Shown here: piece after piece, positions 1 to 13,080 of the stretch | Position numbering within the stretch: position 1 is the first letter of the stretch | How the letters are laid out: every line of letters starts with the position of its first letter | Notes under the pieces: generated by a model | The model's input: only the letters and a program-made list of their open reading frames with translations | Database searches by the model: none | Told to the model about the DNA's origin: nothing | Program-made: the position numbers and the translations under genes | From: Musa acuminata AAA Group | Taxonomy: Eukaryota > Streptophyta > Magnoliopsida > Zingiberales > Musaceae | Reading direction: 5' to 3' | Length of the DNA stretch: 64,000 nucleotides | Assembly: GCF_036884655.1 (NCBI RefSeq) | Contig: NC_088339.1 | Location: 27,857,501-27,921,500, forward strand

Positions 1-3000
1 GGTCCACCAAAATAGCAACCTCACCTTTATTCACTTTATATGCACATGTGAAAAGTCATTCACCTTCAAAATTATCATATAGTTATTCTGCATAATAGAG
101 GATTCCTACCTTTGATTTCAGCAGAGAAGAAAATTCATAAAAAGCACCATATACATCTGACATTGAGTTTGTCTGGTCGATAATCTTAGCTGTTAGTCCT
201 GCAAAAGAGCAGTGCCAAGAGATTAATAAGTGCAGAAATATATCAATCGATAATACAAAAAATTGGATTGTACTGAACTGAAATATGAAACTTTATAGAT
301 ATCCAAGTGGAATAAAATAGCCCAAACCTTCTGTTAAGTACATCCAATAATTAAAATCATCTTGTCAACTAGTCACGGCAAGGATCATTAACAGCAAAAA
401 GAAGGAAAAAAAAACAAACAGAGAGCCAGTCACATGTATATCATATGATTGTTATACAGTTTCATCTTCTATGGGAACAAATCCATTGTCACTTGCAATA
501 TATATTATATTTTTTAGTTTCTTGATATCAGTAAATGCTGGAAAAAAGAGTCAACCTGGACCTACTCTAGATGCTAATTAGCAAAAACAAGTGAGTCAAG
601 CTTCAAGCAACTATAGCTGTTGTTGGTAAATCACATAGTTATGGAAGCTCAAATCCTTGAATATGGAAGCTACGTTGGAGAATCACACGCATGTGGAAGC
701 TGTAATCCTTGAGTATGGAAGTTGCATTGCTAGAATATGAAAGTTATATTCCTATACGGCTGTATATCCTAATTTAAATAAGATAGTTTCTAAGACTTAC
801 ATGTGTAATTGTATCTCTAATACATTAGGGCCGTAATATGGTTTTTATATTTTACTTTTTTGGGATTTGGATCCTTATAAATTTGTAAGCTCCTTCATGA
901 TCAACATGACCACCTTAAAATGCTTCATTAGCAAATTAAGAATGAGAGAGAGAATTTGTGCACTCCATAAATCCAAGTATTATGTTTTCGTATATAAGAG
1001 TCTATACAATAAAATAAGAGAACAGTTTTCACTATAACATCAAAACTGAATCAATCAAAAAAGAATGAATGAGAAAAAGTATACAATTAGGAAGTAGAGA
1101 AGAACATATGTAAATCATATTAATCCTGTCAAATGATCTTACCACGTCGCATTTTTACAACACCTCTAAACACCTCCACATTATTATAGCACAAGGCTAG
1201 GGTTCCAATTGCCATTATCTGTTAAATGTGACAACAATCAGCAAAACATGTCCTGATTGGATAATTAACATAAAAAAAACTTAGGTTTGAGCATCATGAT
1301 GTCAATAGTAAGTTTCATACTCAAGCTATAAGGGAACCAACAATTAACATGATCTGTTAAAGGAGACAACAATCAGCAAAACATATTCTGATTGGATAAC
1401 TAACATTAAAAACCTTAGGTTTGAGCATCATGATGTCAATAGTAAGTTTCATACTCAAGCTCTAAGGAAACCAACAATTGCCATAATCTGTTAAAGGTGA
1501 CAAACAATCAGCAAAACATGTTCTGATTGGATAACTAACATTAAAAAACTTAGGTTTGAGCATCATGATGTCAATTGTAAGTTTCATGCTCAAGCATTAA
1601 GGAAACCAACACACTGAAAATGGAAATATAAAAGTGCATCTCATGCGTTACTCACAAAATACAATATGAATTAGAAAAGGAAAATATGAGCTGCAACAGT
1701 TTTAATTATTCTCACCTCAGATATGTATTAGACTTGGGTTAGTAAATGTCGCGACCCGGCCCCATCTTGTGATTACTTTTGTTTAGAGGCACAACACATG
1801 CAGTTTCAAGCTTAACTCATGACAAATTAGTTCATAGCAACAACTGCTTATGGTATGGCAGTCCACACTGGGACCTATTGTGCATTTTGAAGAATCTCTA
1901 GTTCCACAAAGACAGACAATAAGTACAATGGCAGTATGACATTGTAGAACCAACACTTCCAAATCCCATATCACCTATGAGGAAACCTGGTGATTCGATT
2001 TGATGTGATATGCATGTGACATGAGGGGATGTCAGGGGTTTAAGCAGGAGGATCGCAATACCTCAATCCTGTTAATCCCATATTGGATGTGGGCTTAAGA
2101 TTTGATTAGTATAAGAGTCACAAAGCCAACCCCATCTTGTAAATATTTCTTCTTAGATGCATAGACCATGTGGTTAACAGGATATAACTAAGATGCAGAA
2201 ACAACCTTACATCCATATATTAGAATTCATATAACTAAAAAGCTAGAAGAAAATAATTCAAATATTATGTTTGCTGTAAATGTGTCCTTGAAGTACCAAT
2301 GTTCTACCATACCTGTGGAATGGCACAAAAACGAAAGATAGCAAGATCTTTTAGTGCGGACATGTACTGTAGGCAATCTTCGGCATGGATCAAAGCGTTA
2401 GTTACAAGGTCATTCAAGCATTCTACTGCCTTTGTTGAGTTCTCAGCGTTCTTGAAACCCTGAATGCCACAAAAATAAAAGTATAAACAGCTGAATCAAC
2501 TTGAAGAAATCAGTGACCTGATTACTGCATTATCTAAACCTTAGTTAAACAATAAGTCTGGAACCCTCTAAAATGACATAGGCTTGCCTGAAGAATCTTA
2601 ACGAAACAAATTATCCTCTAGAGTCTAGACATGAAAGCATAAATAGCTGCATCACCATGAAGCATCTCATAAATTTGATTACTGCATTATCTTAAACAGT
2701 AAGGCCAGAACACCCTAAAAAGAAATAAAATTGCTTGATGGAATGAAGAGGAAAGAGACACTAGCAAGTGTAGTAACATATTATTTGCAGGTGCTATTTT
2801 TATAAATCATATTTACAATAAATCATTAAACAGGAAACATATTTATATTTATTCACAACTAACAAACTAACATATATGTTATTTGGGGTTGGATATATCA
2901 ACTGCCATTGAGCACTGTTTAAAAGACTAAGGAAAAGCCCCACACAAGACAAAACTATATCAGGTTCTGGAAGAATGGCGTGCAGTGACTTAAGTACATA

Positions 3001-6000
3001 AAACCCAATATTGCATGAACAAAACAATTGGAAACTGATTCATATCCAAGTAATAGATTAAAAAGGAAAAAGGGAGATACATGGATATATAGAAGATATC
3101 TATGTTGAACTAGAGTATGCATTGTACTTGTACATTGAGAAAATGTGAAATACTAAAACTAAGTACATGTGAAGCTGGAAAAATCAAACAGGTCCACTTT
3201 TGTCTTTAAGATATGATAAAACTTATCATTTGAAGTATCCATTCCTAGTTGATTTTGGAGATCTAATAAGTGAGCCTAACTCGCCAACAAAGAGATACGC
3301 ATCTAACAATGTGAGATTTGTGTTTGCTTTGTATGATGGTGGCTGTTTCTCTTTTTTCCCTTGGAAGGTGACATAAGCTACTACAACTAACACGATGCAA
3401 GGCAATGATTGTGAAACTTATAAAGCAAATGCAAAAAATAAACCTCAAGCTTGTCAGCATATTTGCTCCAGATTTGGCGAGGCCAAAACATGCGTGACTT
3501 TGGAATCTCATTTATGTCCTCCAAATAATCCCGAATGATGTTTGTTTTCTGCATTTCAGAAGAAGCCACAAGCCATTACATGGTAAAACTGCAAAAAGAA
3601 TAAATAGCAACCACAATCAACAAATGAAGATTGTCATATATGCCTAACACATACTTGAAGAAACAAACCCATCGAATTGGACAGATTATCTGAAGCCAGT
3701 TCTTCTGACCCAGAAGCATGAAAGAGCTTAGAAAGTCCTAGCCCAACCAGTCCTGCCACATAGTGACAATATTCATCATAATCATCTATTGATTCCACCT
3801 GCAAACAATGTAAAGAACACTTGAATAATATTTTGATTAAAGAGTATAAAAATGTGAGAAAAGTTATAGATTAGACATGTAGCATGCTTAGATAACCCAA
3901 GATACACTTTAAAAATTGTAATCTGCTACTGAGATATGACAACACTGTGAAGTGTTTTTATAATTTCTGAACAAATAAGTAAATGCAAGTATGTCAATCT
4001 ACATGGTCAACCAGGCAATGGCAAGCGAATGTGACGAACATCATTCTGTAGCTCTTCTGCTTGAGAATTTTATGCATATTTAAGTTATAATGATCTTGAT
4101 AAATAATAATAAATTATATATAACCACACAAACGTGGATCCGCATCTTAAGGTTTTACACCAATTATTTTTAAATTTTCTATTATTTATGAAACTATACA
4201 ACAAGTCATGTTGAGAAATTGTTCAAAAAATGGTAGCTACGGCCATTAGAAGCACAGAAGCACACCTCTTGCCTATAGCTCTGTTGTTTTTTCTGGATGA
4301 TCAACAGTAAGGCGACAACTTAGGTAACTAGACCCACCTACATGCCTATCCGAATCCAATTGTTTTAACAAAACCATGAAATGATTTTGTCCATATATCC
4401 ATGGACCAACCACCATAGCACATATGTTGTATCCACTCTTCAAATTAATGTAATTGCAGCACAAATTTTTCTTCCAACAAAGTTTGAACAATCAGAAGAC
4501 AAAGGGAAGGATGTATTGATGCTGGCTTATATAAAAGACACCTATTGGAGAACAAAATAACAATAGGTCATGGTAGCCAATGACTCTGGTAATGACTAAC
4601 TTGAATAACTTTTTTCTGCTGTTAGTAAATTTGCAGCCAGTTTGCTCATGTCAATAATGATTGGCTTCACTATATTTCTCACTGAAGACAAAAAATAATA
4701 GTTGTTACATACTTACATTAATTATCTCCTGAACCGTGCAAATAATCCATTATTCTACTTTGCACAAAATAAGCACTAATGTTAATGTTGTTTCTTGAGT
4801 ATGTCTTAATGAGTTTTTTCATGCTTGAAGAAAGTTCATGAATTAAATGGACAAATATATTAATTTATTTTTTATTCTTTTGAATGCTGCGATGTTTTTC
4901 ACTGGTTCGATTACTGGCCAGATGCCTAGATAACTTTATAAAAACCCAAACATAGCATCACACATTAGCTGTTGGTTTACCAACTACAATTTCTAAAACC
5001 ATTCATTTTGAACGTCTTCATATGTGTTAAGCAGCTTCTATAATTTGATTTCACAAGGAACTTCAATGTCATGGAAATGTAACAGCTTGATTCACTTAAA
5101 TCTTAAAACTTAAATGTTTTATTTTGGCAGTGCATTACAGTTTATGCGCCGGAATTAAGCTAGAAAATTTTGAATAGCTGACTATAACTGATTGTGATTA
5201 AAGAAAGCACGCTGGAAATTAACATTTAAAATTGATTTCCATTAGTAACAAACTTAACTTCATCATAACACTCAGCATAGCTGAAATGTCAAAAACACAA
5301 AACTTACTAACAATAACAAATAATATACTGAAGAAAATCATGAATCAACTCAGAGGTTGGATCTATTTATTTCATAAATATCCAAGAAACCGTAGCAATA
5401 ATTAGGTGAGTGTGGTGATTCTATCTTGTAAGTTTGTGCGAGTTGATGCACATAAGCTATTGCGTTCAGACCTCCTTGCATATGAACTTTGCCATTCCTG
5501 CACCCATTCTCCTGGTAATATCTTCAATTGCCTCTTGATAACTGGATGCCACAAAAGCAATAGAATTGGTATATCAGAACAGTCTATTTAAGTTGGAGGA
5601 GGAAAATTATCTTTAATCTAACATAATTGTGTATATGTCAAAATTGAGTGGAGATAATAAAATTTTATCAGGAAAAAAAATGAGTGGAGAACTGGACATA
5701 TTAATAGGCATAAAAGCTTAAGGAGTAATGCCACAACATGTAAGAAATGAACTTATAAAAACAAGCTAACTGTATCTTAGGTTAAAGCATCAATTAGAAG
5801 CCAATGTAACACATTCACAATTTGATACATAGAATGGTGGCAGAATAATAATCTGATTCAAGAAAAGAAATACTCATTTACCATTACTCAAGCACCATTA
5901 CATCCACGTAAGAATAACAAATCAAAATCAGCTTAAGCACACAGCTTTCTCACATGAGATATATAAAACTAATCTCTGCTCTTCAAGAATGGTATAGGCC

Positions 6001-9000
6001 TGATGGTGCATATTAGGGACAATGGCAGGCTTTATATCCAGGAGACACAGTGCTTAGAGGATGCTAGTCAAGATTCCACTGTAGAAATGAACTTAAAACA
6101 GGTCAATACTTCGCCTACTAATTTTCACTTCCCCACCTAAAACTGGGAAGAAAGAGTGTGCGATGACCAGAGGGAAACATAGGCCCTAAGAAGTAAGAAC
6201 CAACCAGAAGTGTCCTTTTTGCCCCTCTGATAGCTTTGCTACCACGTTTAGGCAAGAAAGTTAAAATGGGTAAGAAATGTATTCTTGTGATCCAAAATAG
6301 GTAATTTCATAAATAGGTTAACTGGGAAATACTTTTTGACGCACATCCCCATGACAGCCAATGGTTGGCACGGAGTCAGGACAGCTTGGTACACAGTGTA
6401 CTTACATATGAGTGTGCACAGAATGAGAAATGGATAAAGGGATACGACTGAGAAAAGGGCCTTTCATGTTTGAGCTGCAATCTCGGTAGGCATTCATCAA
6501 GGTCAATGTTACCAGAGAAATGTCACTGACTAGGGTAGCCTCATACCAGATACGTTGAGGATAATCATGGCAAAAGGATTCAATTGAGGAAACAAAGGAA
6601 AGCATATTTTGAGGAAAAATAAGAAAGATCTTTGTAAGGTCATGCTATCTAAATAAATCCAAATTTCTTAACACATATATTAGCATACACATGTTAATTT
6701 TACACACAAGTCAGTTTAGCAAACACCAATGCGCTTGAGGCTTCAATCCTCCCAAATTAAAACAAAATTAGAACATTCAAGTATAAAGATCCACACCACT
6801 AAACATGATCTGCATTATTTATAATGTGCTGGAATAAGAAGGAATACTGGGTATCAGCATGTAGAAGTATTAAGACAAGGTAATCATGGTTCCATAAAAA
6901 TGACTTACTAAGACAAAATTTGAGATTAAACAATCCGCAAGCAGCAACGTGAGCATGGATAGAAAATTCAGCTAGAGAAAACAAGGTATCAGAAAATTTT
7001 AGGACAGAAGAATCAGAGTAGTTAGAACTGTACAGAACTCCAATTGTATCAAGTGATAATAGAGAAAGGTAGCAAAAAATACAGCAGAAACAAAAGGGGT
7101 AATGTAAATAAAGAGAGCAGACCCATTGCTTGAAAGAGACACTAATTCATCAAAGTACATGCATATATAACAAATTCGTTGCAATTCAGCCTGAACTTAT
7201 AACCTAGATTCTGTTCATTCATTTCTATTGTGTTGATCATCACCCAATGATTTTCTGAACTCTCAATATCCTCAAACTGATAAAGCATCCAAGTGAGACA
7301 ATCCATTGACAAAAACCTAGACAATATTCACACAATTGATCTTTTTTTAGTGGATTATGATGTTTAAGAAAATCATTGTTAACTTTAAATTTAATTTCTA
7401 GTTATATGGCAATGATTGTGCATGATAAGGATAACTGGCACCTGGTACAATATAATTACATACTTAGACACAGATGTTATATGATCATGTAAATACGACA
7501 ACAAAGCACAAGCAAACATGATTGTTCACTGTAAACATCTACTGGAAATTCCAGAGAGGCAAATATATACAAGTATGAAATATATGAATACAACAAAAGA
7601 AAGTAATTGTAGGGATGCACGCATTTGACTTTTTTTAAGTTGCTAAATTGAACAAATATTGGAAAAGCTGACCTTTTATCAAGTTCCAAGAAAGCAGTTG
7701 AGACAAGATGAAATTTATCCATAAGAATTTTGTAGTCCTTTGCACCACCTATTAAGAAAGGGCAGCATGATTAGCAAAAAACCAAGAATATGAAATTGAT
7801 CCCAGATTCCAGAGACCTTTGTACCATACAAAAGTTCACTGTAAGAATATAATGCATAATAATTTTTTTATTCCAATTAAAATAGGATCTGTGGTTTGTT
7901 TTTAATATCTTTAGGTGAATGTGCATTTTAGTTTCTAGTAAACTAGGGAATGTTAAAGCCAAACATAAGCATATGTAACTAATTGAACATTCCAACAAAA
8001 GGAATAGTATAATTCTAAGGAGGCAGTATAATAAGTCTATCCCAAGGTTCACAGGATCAAGATTGACATGGGCTTAGGATCATGATCAACGACACCAGAT
8101 CAATTGCATCAACATCAGATACAAAAAATAAAAATAAAATGTTTTAAGAAATAATAATATAAAAAGTTGTTTATGTTAAATTTAAATGTTGACATAATAT
8201 ACAGATATCTAATGTACACATGCGAAACATAAATTAAACAATGTCAATTATTCTATTTTTTCCAACTAATTGATACTTAATTTGTATTTAATTTTTAAAT
8301 CAGAATACATCATTCTTACCTAGTTAAAATAGGATATTCTCTCAAATTAATATATTTTTTAAATTTATTTGTTCTCAAATGGAAACCCTAAAGAGTCTAT
8401 CAACCATGAGATGATTGTGTCGATCACTCGATCTTCTCCAATTTTATCAGATAGTCATATTTAAAATGGATGGTAATACTGACACTTGATTCACAAACTG
8501 TGTTTGGTCCAATGGACATGACTTGTATGATTAGGCAATTCATTTAAAACTGAATCAGAGAGGACCCAATTTGCAGTGTCATCAGAATAGCATCCTCTAG
8601 TCAGAAATCAATAACTCACAAAGGAATAATTTAGATTGCTGAAAACTGCCTACATATCATACAAAATAAACAGTTCATTTTCATAATATGTGTAAGGAAG
8701 AAACACATATCTAGAAAGTAGACATGATGTATATTAAAAACGTTATAATATTCAAAAATTGACACACAAGATGAAGGATGACCAAAAAGTTCAATTAGAA
8801 AGATACCCTTACATGAAAAATGCCATTTGCGATCATAGATGTGGAGATAAAAGTTCTGCAGAATTGGCACTTTGATGTCAGAAGGTATGCTCGTATCATC
8901 TTCTGCAATTTTGTTAGGATACAAGTTATATGAAGAGCTCAACCTTAAAAATTTATCAGGAATATACCAAGCTGACAAGTGTCAAAAAATCTGCATATTC

Positions 9001-12000
9001 CATTAACACGATATGGGTGCATGTCTTCAAACTAATTGCATAATGTGATGCAAATTTGGCAAAAAATGAAAGTAAGATGTTTTTTTATAAAAGTTCTCTA
9101 CAGAATACTGTATTTAAAATCACTAGTTCAGAACTAGCAGTAAGATCAGCCAATTTGTTTTTAAGCTTGTTAACTTATGTAGAGAACTTTGTTTCTGTTT
9201 ACAATTTTGATTTATTGCAATAGCTCATCCCGTTCCAATATGCACCATTGTTCCAAGGCCCGCCCTCTATATAGGTGGATTATAAAAGACATCAAAGAGC
9301 TGCATATATAGCATCATTTCCAAGAACTTTTTTAAAATCTTTATCAAAGTCCAATTGTTAAATCATTTGTTCGGGCATTAAGTTGTGCAAGCCAGTTTCA
9401 AGAAACTGACAAAATCAGTACTTATCTGATTGACTGAAATTTTATGTTTCATATTCACAACTTATAAATGTTCAATATTAATTATACAACTTGACCAATG
9501 TTGGATGAGTACCTGCTTTCTCCTTCACTTGGTAAAACTGCAAATCCAAGTTCTTCAGTCAAGTAAAATTTCTTTGAGCAATGTGGTAGTCAGCTAGGAA
9601 ACAGAATTCCTAAAGCCATATTTTTTCAGCAGTATAATTCTACATGCACAAAATAATTTCATCTTGTTCACAATATATGGCAGCGTTGGCCATGGTTATC
9701 AGTAACAGAAGCTTCATCTCAACTCATGCCTCCTTGAACATAAAAGGTGAATGCATAATTTGGAGACAAATAATATATTACGCATTAAGAGGCACAGAAC
9801 AAACCAACAGTATCGAGGGCTCTGAGCACCAGATAGAAAACACAAACCTACAAAAGCAGAATATAAGGATATTAATTTAATCAAGAACACTATATGTCAA
9901 GGAAAAAGTCTTAAAAAATTGAAGATTTTGGAACAGAAAAATAAGAGCAGATGCATTTGTAAAATTGATACTTTATAATCTACTCAACTATGATATACAA
10001 AAAATACAGGTCTTTATCTGACTGCTTTTTCTGTCATTTATGGGTCAACTTTGACAAGAGAAGTGGCAACAACAAGCCATAATGTCTCAACTATTTGAGT
10101 GGATTTTTTTCCCACCATTGAGCTCTATATAGGGGAATATCCATACTTCCATAGTTAAGTAAAAGACCAATTAAATCACTTCTTTTGTTTCTAGATAAAT
10201 TCTCTTAGATCTTCACCTATCTCTTAGTGTACCATTACCACTAACATGTCGAACTATGACATCTATATGACACTTTTAAACATGTCCATATCATCTCAAA
10301 TGTTTTTCGCTCACTTTATCTTCTATTATGGCTACACCTAATTGATTATGGATGACAATTTCTAATTTTGTTTTTTAGTCCCTCCATAAATTTACCTCAA
10401 TAAAGACACGATGCTCATCTTTTTATTTATATTGTCTCTTGATAGTAGTTATGAAATTTTATTTTAATCAAAAGTGATGCCCCTTCTATTTCAATCACCT
10501 TGCTTTGGCTATATGAAGGATGTCTTCATCAATATTTCCTTCCCATTGAATAACAGATCTAAGATACCTAGAAATTTTGGTTACTGTAACCATTTTTCCA
10601 TTTATCTTAACTGCACACTCAATTCTTCTACTGGTAACACAATATTTCCATTTAATACATTTAGTGTTAATCCTACTTAGTATAAAAACATTTCTCCAAA
10701 ACTCCTTGTCAAAGAATAGATCTAGGATACCTAAAAATTCTAATTATAAGAACTTCTTTTCTATTCATCATCACTACCTAACAGTTATTCTCTTAATATC
10801 GCTAAAATTGCATTTTAGACATTTGGTCCCAGTCCTTCTTAGTGTAAAAACTATAGAGTTTAGCATTTGTCCTTCTTAGTGTAAAAACTTTTAGCATTTG
10901 TCACAATAGTTCAATAATTCAGACTTAGAATTTATTTTAACCAAACTTTCATCAATCAAGACAATATTGTTAGCAAACAACTGCAGTTTTAATTAAAAGT
11001 TCGACAAAGTTATGTACGGCAAGAGAATATTTATAGTAAATGTAAAGGTGATGTGTGCACCTACAAACATATACACGTATAAAAATACAAGAATATATGT
11101 GATTGCACATACAGGAAGTGCAGATATATTTACATGGGTATAAAAAAGTTGTACACCAATAAAACCCTCACACACTTGCCATGAGGTAAATATATCTACA
11201 TACATCAGCTCAAAGACCTTCTGTCTATGACATCAATATCCATAATAAGAAAGACTATGTGATGGACCAAATCTTCCTACAAATGCAAATCATATGTATT
11301 CTACATGAAATTAAAAGAGTCTCATAGCTTATTTCCAATTTTTAACTGTAAACCTCATGTTTATGATCAACAAAATTGTGGATAGTAGGTCCATAGATGG
11401 ATCACATTCTTCTATCAGGTTCGACTGCAAATCTGAACAGTGTCCTAGAAATCTGATGCACTTCATTCCAGTAATCGGAAGGATCAAGGAATAGCAGGTC
11501 CAATAATTGCTTCGATTAGTAATAAGACTTAACAAATTGATACAATAACAATAATATCCCATGTATTATAGCACAATAACGATACTGTTGGTAGCAGAGC
11601 ATAGCGGTCGAAATAGGCGAACTGAATATTTGATTCATATTTTATTTGACTTCATGGACTGCATATTTGATTCTAGTTTCAAGCCGCTTCATAGCCATTA
11701 CAAACATACTCGTGTATTCGAGGCGACAAGCAATGCGGTTGCATAACCACGACCACACGTTCAAACACATAGTTGAAAGGAGAAAACCTAACCGCATTCC
11801 TGAGAAATTAGCAGCATGGTTTCTAGCACATCTCCATAGACACGACTGATGTGATTCGCACTTGGGTATTCGTCAAAGAAACATGAGAAGAACATGTAAA
11901 TCTGAAAAAGGCATGAAGCAGAAAAATCCGATCGTCGCAAGAAACGAAGCAACGAACAGGAGAGCGAGCGAGAGGGGACGGATCGAGGAAAGGGCGGGAG

Positions 12001-12219
12001 GGAAGAAGGGAAGGTGGGTACGCACGGCGTCGCGTAGCTGGGGTTCCAGCTGCTGGATGACGAGAGCGAAGCTGCGGGAGACCTTCTGGAGCATGGAGTA
12101 GGAGAAGGACCAGTGGGGCTCCGCCGGGATCTGGCGACGGATCCGGTCGGACGCCAGCTTCAGCTTCACCATCGGGTACACCTCGTCGGGATGCGTCACC
12201 ATCGCTGCCAGCATCCCCA

Positions 12220-12220
<1 letters not shown>
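1..12220 (-). CDS. SQS: Squalene synthase (farnesyl-diphosphate farnesyltransferase), 3' partial
   Basis: This enzyme joins two farnesyl diphosphates to squalene using NADPH, at the ER membrane; it is the committed step to sterols and triterpenes. Ten exons are readable on the minus strand: 12026-12220, 9805-9847, 8813-8902, 7673-7748, 5472-5541, 3655-3798, 3444-3548, 2313-2459, 1143-1218 and 110-198. They total 1035 nt, 345 codons, all in phase with GT/AG borders. The first Asp-rich motif reads [17 protein letters not shown] (about residues 70-86) and the second is DYLED (about 213-217); SKLFHASG and GVVKMRRG are also family signatures. The start MGMLAAMV sits directly below a CT-rich leader. 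Family proteins are about 410 residues, so the last exon or exons with the C-terminal membrane anchor lie left of the window. Exon 1 uses the donor GTGCGT; using the GTACCC four bases on would give a wrong frame. Identification is very secure; exon edges are hand-called. Confidence 0.97.
1205..1612. repeat. Three-copy tandem repeat, about 135 bp unit, overlapping an SQS splice acceptor
   Basis: Three head-to-tail copies start their shared CTGTTAAA core at 1219, 1354 and 1488, giving periods of 135 and 134 bp. The copies differ at scattered bases. The first copy includes the acceptor and first bases of the SQS exon that starts at 1218. The other two copies lie inside the intron and repeat both the acceptor and the exon edge. 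Confidence 0.9.
1740..2165. repeat. Two diverged direct copies flanking an LTR-like stretch in an SQS intron
   Basis: CCCCATCTTGT followed by related sequence occurs near 1761 and again near 2141, about 380 bp apart, in the intron between SQS exons 8 and 9. Between them is a segment reading TCCCATATTGGATGTGGG, a theme common in plant retroelement ends. This may be a decayed mobile element, but no coding part is visible, so the origin is uncertain. Confidence 0.3.
10195..10985 (-). mobile_element. Decayed LINE (non-LTR retrotransposon) reverse-transcriptase relic
   Basis: On the minus strand the sequence still translates, in broken frames, to the C-terminal half of a plant LINE reverse transcriptase. 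[11 protein letters not shown] at about 10985-10950 is the catalytic FADD block with the second Asp replaced by Asn. Next come [11 protein letters not shown], then [18 protein letters not shown] and GNIDEDILH (matching the usual YLGSIIQ..G.ID.D region), then [18 protein letters not shown] and YGHV (matching the usual LGVAPI..K..E.RLRWFGHV). Stops and frameshifts are frequent. The piece lies in SQS intron 1, in the same orientation as the gene. Part of it (about 10545-10680 versus 10712-10830) appears twice. Confidence 0.75.

Positions 12221-12252
<32 letters not shown>
12221..12252. repeat. CT microsatellite in the SQS leader
   Basis: A broken (CT)n tract lies immediately upstream of the SQS start codon; on the transcribed strand it reads (GA)n. 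Pyrimidine or purine repeats of this sort are common in plant 5' leaders, where they can bind BPC/GAGA factors. Confidence 0.85.
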
Positions 12253-13080
12253 GATACGGTCGGTGTGTTCAAATAGTACTCGAAAACCGAATGCCTTTCA
12301 CGCCTTTCGAAGGCGTGTAGAACGTGGTCTTCGTGACGGGTTGTTCGCCGGTGGTTTTTATTTATTTTTTTCTCTTATTTTTCCGTAGTTTCGAACCGTT
12401 TGGTTTATCCAATAATTAAATCGACTTGATCCAATAAAACGAGGCTTCGAATACTGTCCGACACCGACGGGTATACATACCCGTCCAAATACCTATTCCT
12501 CTTCCATTTCACGGCCACAAACCCATTGTCTATTTCTCTTCGAGAAAGACATGTATATGAAATGATGATATTTTCCATCTGGTAGAGGATAATAGCAGCA
12601 TCCCAACTGCAGCCAATAGTTCTATTAAGATTACAACAGCAAGTCTCCAGTTAATCTATTCCATCTGCTACACTGCTAGTTAAATTAACTATTGTGCTAT
12701 TGAATACAGTGTAGTAATCCTATGTTCCTTCATGCTTAAACATTTCATTCCAAAGACTACAGCTACAACCACAAGCAGTGTCTACAAGACACCATCAACG
12801 GGTGAAACACACATCCAGAAAGCAAATAGAACTATGGGAAGCATTATAGTGCGCAGCCAACACATTCCACTTGTCCTCTCATGACGGAAAATGAATGAAT
12901 GAATGAGTGAAAAGAATGGTACAAGCGGGACTTTGGACTGTATAAGAAAAAGCAATAAATACATATGCAAACTCCAAAAATTAGATGACTTGCTGACATA
13001 AACCATAATCATCTAAGACAAACACACAGAGCGCAATGCTGCTTATTATACAAGAACCTGTCTGCAAGAAAAGATGCACG
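12253..13080. other. Spacer between the SQS start and the EXO84B stop
   Basis: The left part should hold the SQS promoter and leader (SQS reads leftward). The right part, next to 13081, should be the EXO84B 3' UTR. I see no further gene, no clear TATA box and no repeat of note. Confidence 0.5.

Noticed and set aside
12113..12388. Plus-strand frame over the SQS first exon
   Set aside because: It is antisense to a firmly identified exon and consists largely of CT-repeat translation (Leu/Ser runs).
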